A stretch of 64,000 nt of DNA from Bacillota bacterium. GTDB taxonomy: Bacteria; Bacillota; Clostridia; Oscillospirales; Ruminococcaceae. The translations under genes and the position numbers were made by a program. Positions 17,481 through 26,442 of this stretch are shown here, in pieces. The number at the start of each line of letters is the position of its first letter. Position 1 is the first letter of the stretch. Below the pieces are notes generated by a model, which saw nothing but the letters and a program-made list of their open reading frames with translations, ran no database searches and was not told the DNA's origin. The DNA is taken from positions 38,181-102,180 of the forward strand of contig JAEWWT010000013.1 of NCBI GenBank assembly GCA_023396225.1, given 5' to 3'.

Positions 17481-17993
17481 ATGTCAGATATAATGCTTAG
17501 AATAGCTGGAACAGCAAATGATTCTATAGTTGATGGGCCAGGCATCCGCTTTACAATATTTACACAGGGTTGTCCTCATCACTGTGCCGGATGTCATAAT
17601 CCTCAGACACACAGTTTTGATGGAGGAAATATTGTAACTGCTGACAGTATACTTGAACAGATATTTACCAATCCATTGCTCGATGGAGTTACTTTCAGCG
17701 GCGGAGAACCTTTTTGTCAGGCTGAAGCGTTAGTATATATGGGGAAGAAGATAATTGAAAAAGGACTGAATATTATAGCTTATACTGGTTTTACATTTGA
17801 GTATCTTATGAGTAATTCTAATGATACAAATCATTATGCAGATTTGTTGAAAGTATGCGATTATATTGTTGATGGTAAGTTTGAGCTTGATAAAAAGAAT
17901 TATTTGCTCAGATTCAAGGGAAGTTCCAATCAGAGGATAATTGACTGCAAAAAAAGCATCAGCGAAAATAAAGTTTGTGAAACAGAGTTTTGA
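17481..17993 (+). CDS. nrdG: Anaerobic ribonucleotide reductase activating protein
   Basis: 170-residue radical SAM activase. The iron-sulfur motif CxxxCxxC is read as CPHHCAGC at about residues 31-38, preceded by DGPGIRFTIFTQG, and the GGE-like segment SGGEPF is at about residue 74. It installs the glycyl radical on NrdD using S-adenosylmethionine. Co-transcribed with nrdD through the intergenic hairpin. Confidence 0.96.
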   Translation: MSDIMLRIAGTANDSIVDGPGIRFTIFTQGCPHHCAGCHNPQTHSFDGGNIVTADSILEQIFTNPLLDGVTFSGGEPFCQAEALVYMGKKIIEKGLNIIAYTGFTFEYLMSNSNDTNHYADLLKVCDYIVDGKFELDKKNYLLRFKGSSNQRIIDCKKSISENKVCETEF

Positions 17994-17997
17994 TGGC

Positions 17998-18026
17998 TTG
18001 AAAAAATTATAAATTAATGTTATTAT
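17998..18026 (+). promoter_or_regulatory. Sigma-A promoter for the peptide-binding lipoprotein
   Basis: TTGAAA (17998-18003), a 17-base A/T-rich spacer, then TATTAT (18021-18026), 34 bases before the start codon. It starts right after the nrdG stop. Confidence 0.55.
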
Positions 18027-18059
18027 ATAGATATTATATAATTCGGAGAAAAAAAGATT

Positions 18060-19679
18060 ATGTCTGGAAAGAAAGTTATTGTTTACTTGTTATCGTGTAT
18101 TTTAATAGTGATATGTGCATTAAGCGGATGTGGCAAGGATGATGGATCTGGGTATATTTTTAAAACCAATATATCTTCAAATCCACAGAATCTTGACCCA
18201 CAGCTGGCTTCTGATAAAGCCTCTCTTATGATTATCGAAAATATGTACAGAGGATTGTTCAAAATGCGTGCGGACGGCTCTGTGGAGTCTGATGTTGTAT
18301 CTGATTATCAGGTGTCAGAAGATGGATATACATATACATTTGAATTGAAGAATGATGTTTACTGGTCAGGTAAAAACGAATACGAAGCGCCACTGACAGC
18401 ATATGATTTTGAATATGCATTCAAGAGAATATATGATGACAGTACTAATTCTCCATATAAAGAAACATATAAGAGTATAAAAAACGCTGACGCAATAAAT
18501 AAAGGTGTAAAGTCAAAGGACGAACTTGGAGTAAAGGCTTTGGATGATACAACACTTGTTATTGAACTTGAGTACCCATACTATAATTTCTTGCAGTTGC
18601 TGACGCTGACGGCAGCATATCCATGCAATGAGGATTTTTTTGTCAGTACAAAAGGAAAATATGGCTTATCTCCTGATGATTGTATTTCGGATGGTGCTTT
18701 CTATATCAAAGAGTGGAATTACGATCCATATTGGGACAATAACTATATAATAATGAAAAGAAATCAGAAGAATTCTGAGAATGATCGTGTTTATCCTTTG
18801 GGACTGAACTTTTTTATAAAAGATGAATCTGAAAATATAAGTGATTATAAAAATGGAAGCATAGATTGCATTATTTCTGACGATTATAGTCAGCTTGCTG
18901 ATATTTCTTCAGTAATGTCAAAGCAGACAAAGTATTCAGGTATTATGTTCAACACAAAATCGACTTGTTTCTCAAATATAATTCTTAGGAAAGCTCTTGC
19001 TTATTCTTTAGATCGTACAGAATTGTCCGATGCTATGCCTAAAGGATTTGTTTCTGCAAATTCAATTATTCCTGAAGGCGTTACTGTGATGAATAAAAGC
19101 GTTAGAGACTTGATTCCTGAATCAGATTATAACTTATTTGATGAAAATGCTGCAAGAAAGCTTTGGATTGGTGAGCTTAGCAAAATGGATGTTGCTTCTC
19201 TTGACGGATTGAGTATCATGGTTAATGATAACTATGAGGGGAAAGATGTAATAAAGAATATTGCAGAGCAGTGGCAGATTAATTTGAATTTTCTTTGCAG
19301 TGTTGAAATTGTTTCAGATAAAGAATACAATGACAGATTAAAAACAGGTGATTTTGATATGACTGTTGTTGAAGTAAATAACTCAGTAAATAACGTAAGT
19401 GATTGTTTCGGCCAGTTTGTTACAGGAGACAGCAGAAACATTCTTGATTATTATAATTCTGATTTAGAGTATGCAGTAAGGAATATTGAAATGTCAACAA
19501 GCCTTAACGATGCTGTAAAGTATATTCAGATGGCAGAAGAAGCTGTCAATGAAGATGCAAGCTATGTTCCTGTTGCATTCAGTGATACGTATTTCTTTGT
19601 CAATAAGGATGCTGAGGATGTGTCATATAATGCTTTTACTGAGCAGATAGACTTCAGCAAGGCAAAAATGTTTGACTAG
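18060..19679 (+). CDS. Peptide/nickel-type ABC transporter substrate-binding lipoprotein
   Basis: 539-residue family 5 solute-binding protein (OppA/DppA type). A signal peptide ends in a lipobox LSGC with the lipidated cysteine at residue 24. The mature protein has the family features NPQNLDPQLASD (about 47-58), the conserved YTFELKNDVYWS segment (about 95) and AYDFEYAFKRI. No permease or ATPase genes are adjacent, so it either serves a transporter encoded elsewhere or acts as a signal or chaperone protein. The substrate cannot be predicted. Preceded by its own promoter and followed by a weak hairpin at about 19691-19720. Confidence 0.88.
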   Translation: MSGKKVIVYLLSCILIVICALSGCGKDDGSGYIFKTNISSNPQNLDPQLASDKASLMIIENMYRGLFKMRADGSVESDVVSDYQVSEDGYTYTFELKNDVYWSGKNEYEAPLTAYDFEYAFKRIYDDSTNSPYKETYKSIKNADAINKGVKSKDELGVKALDDTTLVIELEYPYYNFLQLLTLTAAYPCNEDFFVSTKGKYGLSPDDCISDGAFYIKEWNYDPYWDNNYIIMKRNQKNSENDRVYPLGLNFFIKDESENISDYKNGSIDCIISDDYSQLADISSVMSKQTKYSGIMFNTKSTCFSNIILRKALAYSLDRTELSDAMPKGFVSANSIIPEGVTVMNKSVRDLIPESDYNLFDENAARKLWIGELSKMDVASLDGLSIMVNDNYEGKDVIKNIAEQWQINLNFLCSVEIVSDKEYNDRLKTGDFDMTVVEVNNSVNNVSDCFGQFVTGDSRNILDYYNSDLEYAVRNIEMSTSLNDAVKYIQMAEEAVNEDASYVPVAFSDTYFFVNKDAEDVSYNAFTEQIDFSKAKMFD

Positions 19680-19797
19680 CAAGTATTCAATATGTTGTAT
19701 TTTAGAATAAATACAACATAAACAGTAACTTTTTAATCCTTCTGTGAATAGTATATATTGAAGTTTAATACTTTAATAATTTTATAGGAGGATCTTT

Positions 19798-20541
19798 ATG
19801 AGCGAATTAAGTGATAGCTTTAAGGAAGCGGTTTGCGTAGAAGTCCCACGCATTTTTGACACTTGCTCAGACCGTGACTGTATTGTTGATTTGCCAATAG
19901 TTCTTAACAATCCAAGTGATTTTACAAGTGACATTACTAATGTAAAAACAACTTGTGTTCAAGTTACAGACATCAGCATTACAGTTGATGAGTTACAGTT
20001 CAAAAGAGGTTATTTTTCCGTTGATATGACATTTACATTTAGTTGTGAAATCAATGGATATACTCAGGCAAACCCAACAGTTGCAATACCTCTTACAGGA
20101 ACAGCAACATGGAACAAAAAAGTTATACTTTATGGAAGTCAGGGAAATATTCAGACATTTGCAAGCGATGGAACCCCATCACAGGGCGTTGTTGGAGATT
20201 GCTGTGAAATCATCAGTCTGCCAAAGGCATCTGTAAGTGTCGTAGAGCCTATAGCTTTGGATACAAAAATTGCATCAATTCTTTCCGGAAACAATATACT
20301 TACAAGAGGCATCGTTATTACAATAGGTTTGTTTTCAATTGTACAATTATCAAGACCTGTTGCTTTACTTATTCCAACTTATGATTACTGTGTTCCTAAG
20401 CACGAATGTTGCCTGGGCGGTGGCGGAACAAATTCTGAAACAGCTTGTGAAGTATTTGAAAAAATATCTTTCCCACTTGAACAGTTCTTTCCTCAGCCTA
20501 CTTCTGACTATGATCCTAGAAAATGCTGCAAACCGGATTAA
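19798..20541 (+). CDS. Conserved cysteine-rich protein of unknown function
   Basis: 247 residues with no domain I recognise. It has no signal peptide. Cysteines are concentrated at the N-terminus (residues 13, 23, 28), in an internal CC pair (GDCCEI, about 140) and at the C-terminus (YDYC, HECC, ETAC and a final KCC), with glycine- and proline-containing loops and beta-rich sequence between. One hydrophobic stretch (ITIGLFSIVQLSRPVALLI) lies near residue 178-195. A strong GGAGG precedes ATG and a strong terminator follows, so it is monocistronic. Cysteine clustering and the neighbouring spoIIID suggest a spore-coat or exosporium component, but that is inference only. Confidence 0.8.
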   Translation: MSELSDSFKEAVCVEVPRIFDTCSDRDCIVDLPIVLNNPSDFTSDITNVKTTCVQVTDISITVDELQFKRGYFSVDMTFTFSCEINGYTQANPTVAIPLTGTATWNKKVILYGSQGNIQTFASDGTPSQGVVGDCCEIISLPKASVSVVEPIALDTKIASILSGNNILTRGIVITIGLFSIVQLSRPVALLIPTYDYCVPKHECCLGGGGTNSETACEVFEKISFPLEQFFPQPTSDYDPRKCCKPD

Positions 20542-20560
20542 TAATTTTAATTTAATTAAT

Positions 20561-20606
20561 AAAACTGTTGCTTTCCGGATAATAACCGGAAAGCAACAGT
20601 TTTATA
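20561..20606 (+). terminator. Strong bidirectional terminator
   Basis: AAAACTGTTGCTTTCCGG, loop of seven, then CCGGAAAGCAACAGTTTTAT: a perfect stem of about 18 base pairs. It ends the cysteine-rich gene on the plus strand and, with the A-run on its left side, could also stop transcription from spoIIID. Confidence 0.9.
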
Positions 20607-20653
20607 TGGAGTATGAAATGTGCAGAACAATTTAAATTGTAAGGATTAAAGTA

Positions 20654-20938
20654 TTATTTGATATGACTTGCAATTTCCTCATATTTATGTTTGGTTGCAA
20701 GGCCACCCCTGATATGACGTTCCTGTTTATTTATTTCAAGTATCTTTTTTACTTCTGGATATAGTTGTGGATTAAGAATGGGTAATTTTTCTGTAACATC
20801 CTTATGAACTGTGCTTTTGCTTATTCCAAACTGTTTGGCAGTAGCCCTCACAGTTGTTTTATTATTCAATATGTATTCTCCAAGTATTACTGCTCGTTCC
20901 TGGATTTCCTGCTGAGTTCTGACTTTCAAGATACTCAC
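20654..20938 (-). CDS. spoIIID: Sporulation transcription regulator SpoIIID
   Basis: 94-residue mother-cell DNA-binding protein that tunes the sigma-E regulon and leads to sigma-K. The helix-turn-helix TVRATAKQFGISKSTVHKDVTEKLP (residues 29-53) and the basic tail RHIRGGLATKHKY match SpoIIID closely. The listed start is GTG 20938; an in-frame TTG at 20929 is better spaced from GGAG in the upstream GGAGTGAG and would give 91 residues, nearer the Bacillus protein. Divergent from alaS and convergent with the cysteine-rich gene. Confidence 0.95.
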   Translation of the reverse strand: MSILKVRTQQEIQERAVILGEYILNNKTTVRATAKQFGISKSTVHKDVTEKLPILNPQLYPEVKKILEINKQERHIRGGLATKHKYEEIASHIK

Positions 20939-21114
20939 TCCAATACATAGTATTTCTATTTATGTATATGCTGATATTTTTTAAATGATGTTATTGACAT
21001 AAACAATAAAATTACTATCAGTATGTAGAATATTTACCAAAGTTCTAGGATACTATTTTTATTATTTTTCAAAAATCAAGATAGGTATTATTTTTTATTA
21101 TAATGAAATAATAA

Positions 21115-21142
21115 TTGACATTTGTTGCGGTTTTGGTATAAT
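21115..21142 (+). promoter_or_regulatory. Sigma-A promoter of alaS
   Basis: TTGACA (21115-21120), 16-base spacer, TATAAT (21137-21142), about 50 bases before the alaS start. The short leader leaves no room for a T-box, so alaS does not seem to be controlled by uncharged tRNA here. Confidence 0.85.
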
Positions 21143-21191
21143 AAATATATGTGCGTATATGCAATTCTATATTGAATGGAGATATAAAATT

Positions 21192-23825
21192 ATGAAGTGG
21201 ACAGGCCTTAATGACCTTAGAGAAAAATATTTATCTTTCTTTGAAAGTAAAATGCACACCCGTATGGCAAGTGCTTCACTTATTCCACAAGGTGACAACA
21301 GCTTGTTGCTTATTAACAGTGGTATGGCTCCGCTTAAAAAATTCTTTCTTGGTACGGAGACTCCTCCAAATGTAAGAGTAACTACTTGCCAGAAATGTAT
21401 CCGTACACCAGATATAGAGCGTGTTGGAAAAACTGCTCGTCACGGAACATATTTTGAAATGCTTGGAAATTTCTCTTTTGGTGATTATTTTAAGAATGAG
21501 GCCATTGTCTGGGCTTGGGAATTTCTTACTGATGTGCTTGAAATTCCATCAGACAGACTTTGGATTACAATATTTGAAAACGACGATGAAGCAGAACAGA
21601 TCTGGGAAAAGAAAATAGGTATCCCTCATGACAGAATTATCCGTCTTGGCAAAGCAGATAATTTCTGGGAACATGGAAGTGGCCCTTGTGGTCCATGCTC
21701 AGAAATTCACTTTGACAGAGGTGAAAGTTACGGTCCTTTTGAAAGCTTTGAACAGGCAAGTGACTGCGACAGAGTAATTGAAATTTGGAATCTTGTTTTC
21801 AGTCAGTTTGACAGTGACGGAAACGGTAACTATGCTGAAATGAAAACAAAAAATATTGATACAGGTATGGGACTTGAACGTCTTGCTTGCGCAATTCAGG
21901 GCGTTGATAACCTTTTTGAAGTAGACACAGTTCAGAATATCATGAAGCATATATCTGAAATTGCCGGTGTTAAGTATAAAGAAAATGAGAAAACAGACGT
22001 ATCACTCCGAGTAATTACAGACCATATCAGAAGCACAACATTTATGGTTGGTGATGGTGTAACAGGTTCAAACAGCGGCAGAGGTTATGTTCTTCGTCGT
22101 TTGCTCAGAAGAGCTGCCCGTCACGGCAGATTACTGGGTATTAAGAAGCCTTTCCTTTATGAAGTTGTTGATACAGTTATTGCTGAAAATCAGCAGGCTT
22201 ATCCTGACCTTGCTGAAAAGAAGGATTATATAAAGAAGCTTATTCTCAGTGAAGAAGAAACATTCGCAAAAACAATTGATAATGGTATGGATATTCTTAC
22301 AGAAAAGCTGAATGCACTTACAAAAACAGGTGGCAAAATACTTTCAGGTGAGGATACATTCCTGCTTTCTGATACTTATGGGTTCCCATTTGACCTTACT
22401 CTTGAAATTGCAGAAGAAAAGGGCATAAGCGTTGATGAGGATGGCTTTAAGAAATGTATGCAGGAGCAAAAGGATAAGGCAAGAGCTGACAGAGCTTCAA
22501 AGACAAGTTCTTCATGGGATGAGGGAAGTGTCATCCTAGATTGTACAAAGACTGAATTCACAGGCTATAAAGATATTGACGCTTCAGCTGAAGTTGTTGC
22601 TGTAATAAAGGACAACACTGTATGTAAGAGTGTTGTAGAAGGTGATGAAGCAGTAATAGTTCTTAATAAAACTCCTTTTTATGCTGAAAGCGGCGGACAG
22701 GTTGGAGATACCGGTGTAATTAAAATTGGTGAGAGTATTTTTAACGTATCTGATACTAAGAAAGATTCAAGCGGACATTTCCTCCATATAGGTTACGTTG
22801 AAAATGGTGGAATTTCAGTAGGGGACAGTGTTACTGCGGTTATTGACAGTAAGAGAAGAAACTCAATTATGAGAAACCATACTGCTGCACATCTTCTTCA
22901 GGCAGCATTAAGAAATGTTCTTGGTAATCATGTTCATCAGGCTGGACAGCTTGTTGATCCACATAGAGTCCGTTTTGATTTCTCACACTTTGAGGCACTT
23001 ACTGCTGAACAGTTGGTTGAAATTGAAAGCATGGTAAACAGCGATATTCTCGACAGCATTAATGTTACAATTAAAGAAATGCCTATTGATGAAGCTAAAA
23101 AGTTGGGTGCGATGGCTCTGTTCGGAGAAAAATACGGTGATGTTGTAAGAGTTGTAAATGTTGAAAATACATCTATTGAATTCTGTGGTGGTACTCATGT
23201 AAGCAATACTTCACAGATTGGTCTTTTCAAGATAATTTCAGAATCTTCTGTAGCTGCCGGTGTAAGACGTATTGAGGCAGTTACAGGTACTGGTGTGTTG
23301 ACACTTTTAGATGAATATAAAGATACAATAATGAAGTCAGTTCAGGCAATCAAGGCTGCAAATCCATCTGAATTGGTTTCAAAGTGTGTTGCTGTTTCTG
23401 CTGAGGTTAAGAACCTTGAAAAGGAAATTGCACAGTTGAATTCAGAAATTGCTTCCGGTCAGATAGATAGTATGCTTGAAAGTGCTAAGGATCTTAACGG
23501 TATTAAGGTAATTACAGCAGTGCTAAAAAATACAAAACCTGATATTCTGAGAACTATCGGTGATAAAATCAAGGATAAGTCTTCATGTGCAGTGGCAATT
23601 CTTGCAGCAGATAACGGAGACAGCGGCTCAATGCTTTGTGTATGTGGTAAGGACGCTGTTTCAAAGGGTGCTCATGCAGGTAAGATTGTACAGAAAGTAT
23701 GTGCATTGACAGGTGGTAAGGGCGGCGGACGTCCTGACAGCGCTATGGCTGGTATAGGTGACTTGTCAAAGACTGCAGAAGCTCTTGTTGCAGGTATGGC
23801 AGTTATCTCTGAATTAATTAATTAA
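21192..23825 (+). CDS. alaS: Alanyl-tRNA synthetase
   Basis: 877-residue class II synthetase charging tRNA-Ala. The aminoacylation domain begins at MKWTGLNDLREKYLSFF; the editing-domain zinc motif HxxxH is NHTAAHLLQ (about residue 565), with the second half CGGTHV about a hundred residues on, and the C-Ala domain carries GGKGGGRPDSAMAG near the C-terminus. ATG 21192 has GGAGAT upstream; an extension to 21159 lacks one. Monocistronic, with its own promoter. Confidence 0.97.
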   Translation: MKWTGLNDLREKYLSFFESKMHTRMASASLIPQGDNSLLLINSGMAPLKKFFLGTETPPNVRVTTCQKCIRTPDIERVGKTARHGTYFEMLGNFSFGDYFKNEAIVWAWEFLTDVLEIPSDRLWITIFENDDEAEQIWEKKIGIPHDRIIRLGKADNFWEHGSGPCGPCSEIHFDRGESYGPFESFEQASDCDRVIEIWNLVFSQFDSDGNGNYAEMKTKNIDTGMGLERLACAIQGVDNLFEVDTVQNIMKHISEIAGVKYKENEKTDVSLRVITDHIRSTTFMVGDGVTGSNSGRGYVLRRLLRRAARHGRLLGIKKPFLYEVVDTVIAENQQAYPDLAEKKDYIKKLILSEEETFAKTIDNGMDILTEKLNALTKTGGKILSGEDTFLLSDTYGFPFDLTLEIAEEKGISVDEDGFKKCMQEQKDKARADRASKTSSSWDEGSVILDCTKTEFTGYKDIDASAEVVAVIKDNTVCKSVVEGDEAVIVLNKTPFYAESGGQVGDTGVIKIGESIFNVSDTKKDSSGHFLHIGYVENGGISVGDSVTAVIDSKRRNSIMRNHTAAHLLQAALRNVLGNHVHQAGQLVDPHRVRFDFSHFEALTAEQLVEIESMVNSDILDSINVTIKEMPIDEAKKLGAMALFGEKYGDVVRVVNVENTSIEFCGGTHVSNTSQIGLFKIISESSVAAGVRRIEAVTGTGVLTLLDEYKDTIMKSVQAIKAANPSELVSKCVAVSAEVKNLEKEIAQLNSEIASGQIDSMLESAKDLNGIKVITAVLKNTKPDILRTIGDKIKDKSSCAVAILAADNGDSGSMLCVCGKDAVSKGAHAGKIVQKVCALTGGKGGGRPDSAMAGIGDLSKTAEALVAGMAVISELIN

Positions 23826-23927
23826 TTGCTATAATAAGTTTGTAAATAAGTTTTATAATTTGAGTTATTTATTGCCAGAATAGTTTGCCTAGAAAGTATT
23901 AAAAACTCAGAAAGGATGTTCATAATT

Positions 23928-24266
23928 ATGGATTGTATTTTTTGCAAGATTGTTGCAGGAGAAATTCCAAGTAAAAAGGTTTATGAGGATGATAATGTTT
24001 TAGCTTTTGAGGATATTAATCCTCTTGCACCTGTTCATATTTTAGTAATTCCAAAGCAGCATATTGCTTGTGCAGCTGATATAACACCTGAAAACTCTAT
24101 GGTTGTTGCATATATCTTCGAAATTATTGCTAAAATTGCTAAAGAAAAAAAATTGGATAACGGTTTTAGAGTTGTTATAAACTGTGGTGATGATGCATGT
24201 CAATCTGTAAAGCATCTTCACTTTCACATCCTGGCTGGACGCAAATTTGACGAAACAATGGGCTGA
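23928..24266 (+). CDS. HIT family (histidine triad) hydrolase
   Basis: 112-residue nucleotide hydrolase/transferase. The N-terminal CxxC-like pair (DCIFCKI) and the catalytic triad stretch HLHFHIL (about residues 98-104) are intact. ATG 23928 is chosen because AAAGGA at 23911-23916 overlaps the alternative ATG 23916. HIT enzymes split adenosine phosphoramidates or aminoacyl-adenylates; location right after alaS may relate to the latter, but the order is common by chance too. Confidence 0.93.
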   Translation: MDCIFCKIVAGEIPSKKVYEDDNVLAFEDINPLAPVHILVIPKQHIACAADITPENSMVVAYIFEIIAKIAKEKKLDNGFRVVINCGDDACQSVKHLHFHILAGRKFDETMG

Positions 24267-24300
24267 TAAGATAATGACATAATTTTAGGGAGACATTTAT

Positions 24301-26442
24301 ATGGTGCGGAAAATGGCTTGTGTCGGATTTTCATATCTTGTAGGTTTATTTTTTGCATCATTTTTTAATTCAATGACCTTAATCCCTCTTGCCGTAGCAG
24401 TTGGATTAATTGCAGCTATATGCCATGTTATTTGTAAGGTTGGTGACAAGACAAAGACAGCAATAGTATGCATATATTTCTGTGTTATTGGTATAGTTGT
24501 TTATTCTGCGTATTATGTTTTTATCCATAATAATATAACAAAATATGATGGGTATGAAATCATTATTAGCGGAGAGATTCTGGATGTTAATGATTATAGC
24601 GGGGATAAGTCGCTGTATATAGTCAAGGGCAAAGTCAATAATGATGTCGAGGCTACACTGACATGCTTTTATGATTCAAAGAATTGCAAGAATGGCGATA
24701 AAGTAATTATTCACGGGAATGCAGAAAGGTATGAAAATACATACGAATTTGCTTCTGAAGATTACTACTCATCAAAAGGTATATATCTGCAATGTGTTGA
24801 TGTACAAAATTTTATTATAATGAGGCACAATGGTTATTCTGTAGTTAATCTCTTGGATTCATATAGTAATAAGATTTATGAAACCATTGAAGATATTTTG
24901 CCTGAGCAAGAAAGTGCTGTTCTGATAGCAATGCTTTTCGGAGATAAATCTGGAATTGAAAGCAGCACAAAAGAAATCCTTTACAGAGCCGGAATAGGGC
25001 ATATGATGGCTGTTTCTGGGGCTCATCTTGCTATAATATCAATACTTGCTTCTGAAATCTTGAAAATGTTCAGGGTAGGCAGGTATCCAAAGTTTATATT
25101 ACAGATTTTGTTCATTCTTACGTTCACAGTAATGTCGGGAATGTCAATATCAGTAATCAGATCTGCTATAATGATATTGATTCTACAGGTATCATCTTTA
25201 TTTAAGCGAAGATATGATCTTCTGAATTCATTAGGTCTTGCTGTTTTATTGCTGACGGCATTTACTCCTTATGTTGTAAGGGATGCGTCATTTCTGCTTT
25301 CAGTTGCAGGAGTGTTTGGTGTTGGTGTGGTTGCACCTGCAATTATAAAGGAGTTTGAGAATAATTTTAATATTATTGCTCCTATTAAGTCTTTGATAAT
25401 GTCGTTTACTGCTTCAATAGTGATGCTTCCCGTGTCTATGATGTTTTTTGATGAAACATCAGTGGTATCGCCTATATCAAATCTGTTATTGATACCATTG
25501 TGTACAATTGCATTAGTGCTGGTTGTGTTGGTTGCTATAACGGCATGTATACCTATTCTGGCTGTTCCGTTACTTACAATAAGTGGATTATGCTGTAAGT
25601 TGATAATAATTATATCTGAATATATAGGAAAACAGAAGTGGGCATGCATTCCATTGGGGTTTCATTGGCTGAAAGTTAGTGTTATTATTATTTCATTATT
25701 AATTATAATTTTGTATTTTATATCTAAGGATGCATTAGTTATTTTCTTTTTATCAATTTTTGCATTAACCTTGTCTGTATTTACTATTAACCTCCATAAA
25801 GCTGTGGAGGATGAAAACATAATTATTGCAGTTATTGGTGATAAGGATGCTTCTTCACTTGTTATCCACAATAACAACACCGCATGCATTGTTGATTTGA
25901 ACAGTGGAGGAGAATGCGCAAAGTCTATAAAAAAATATTTGTTTAGAAATGGTATTTATGACATAGATTCTGTTGTTCTATCAGTTGATTCACTTACTTC
26001 AGAGCCTGTTTATATTGAAGAAATGGGGTTGTTTGATATTGATTCTGTTTTAGTTCCTGAGGGTCAGTATATGCTTGGAGATTCATCTGCTCTCGGTAAA
26101 ATAACCTGCAGATATGAACCTGAAAAGGGTACGGTCAGAATGCGTGGCTATGACATAGAGTTCAGAAAAGATAATCAGGTAAGGATTATTTTTAACGATG
26201 TTTCTGTTGATGCTGTAAATAGTAATAAGGAATATTCCTTTGGTTTAGATGAAGTGTTTATTGCATATGCAGGAACAGATCAACAGGATGTTTCAAGTAA
26301 TATATATATTGCCTGCAATAGTGAGGCACAGGCTTGTACCTATAAGGAACGGCAAGTATTTATTGGTCAGTGTGTAGAGTTGGAATTAACTCCTGAAGGG
26401 CATATTTCTGCGGAGGTTTTATTTGATGGGGATAATAACTGA
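24301..26442 (+). CDS. comEC: ComEC/Rec2-type competence membrane protein
   Basis: 713 residues: N-terminal membrane helices and an OB-like domain (about 75-165), then the Competence domain (about 205-480) with AVSGAHLAIIS and LLSVAGVFGVGV, many transmembrane helices, and a C-terminal beta-lactamase-like region (about 505-700). ComEC forms the inner-membrane DNA channel in natural transformation. In the C-terminal region the expected HxHxDH metal motif is not visible; the corresponding stretch reads SVVLSVDSLTSEP, so the nuclease domain seems degenerate. Overlaps holA by 17 bases. Confidence 0.9.
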   Translation: MVRKMACVGFSYLVGLFFASFFNSMTLIPLAVAVGLIAAICHVICKVGDKTKTAIVCIYFCVIGIVVYSAYYVFIHNNITKYDGYEIIISGEILDVNDYSGDKSLYIVKGKVNNDVEATLTCFYDSKNCKNGDKVIIHGNAERYENTYEFASEDYYSSKGIYLQCVDVQNFIIMRHNGYSVVNLLDSYSNKIYETIEDILPEQESAVLIAMLFGDKSGIESSTKEILYRAGIGHMMAVSGAHLAIISILASEILKMFRVGRYPKFILQILFILTFTVMSGMSISVIRSAIMILILQVSSLFKRRYDLLNSLGLAVLLLTAFTPYVVRDASFLLSVAGVFGVGVVAPAIIKEFENNFNIIAPIKSLIMSFTASIVMLPVSMMFFDETSVVSPISNLLLIPLCTIALVLVVLVAITACIPILAVPLLTISGLCCKLIIIISEYIGKQKWACIPLGFHWLKVSVIIISLLIIILYFISKDALVIFFLSIFALTLSVFTINLHKAVEDENIIIAVIGDKDASSLVIHNNNTACIVDLNSGGECAKSIKKYLFRNGIYDIDSVVLSVDSLTSEPVYIEEMGLFDIDSVLVPEGQYMLGDSSALGKITCRYEPEKGTVRMRGYDIEFRKDNQVRIIFNDVSVDAVNSNKEYSFGLDEVFIAYAGTDQQDVSSNIYIACNSEAQACTYKERQVFIGQCVELELTPEGHISAEVLFDGDNN

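Noticed and set aside
20939..21191. A T-box leader before alaS
   Set aside because: The leader is only about 50 bases and has no T-box sequence or specifier loop; an ordinary promoter explains the region.
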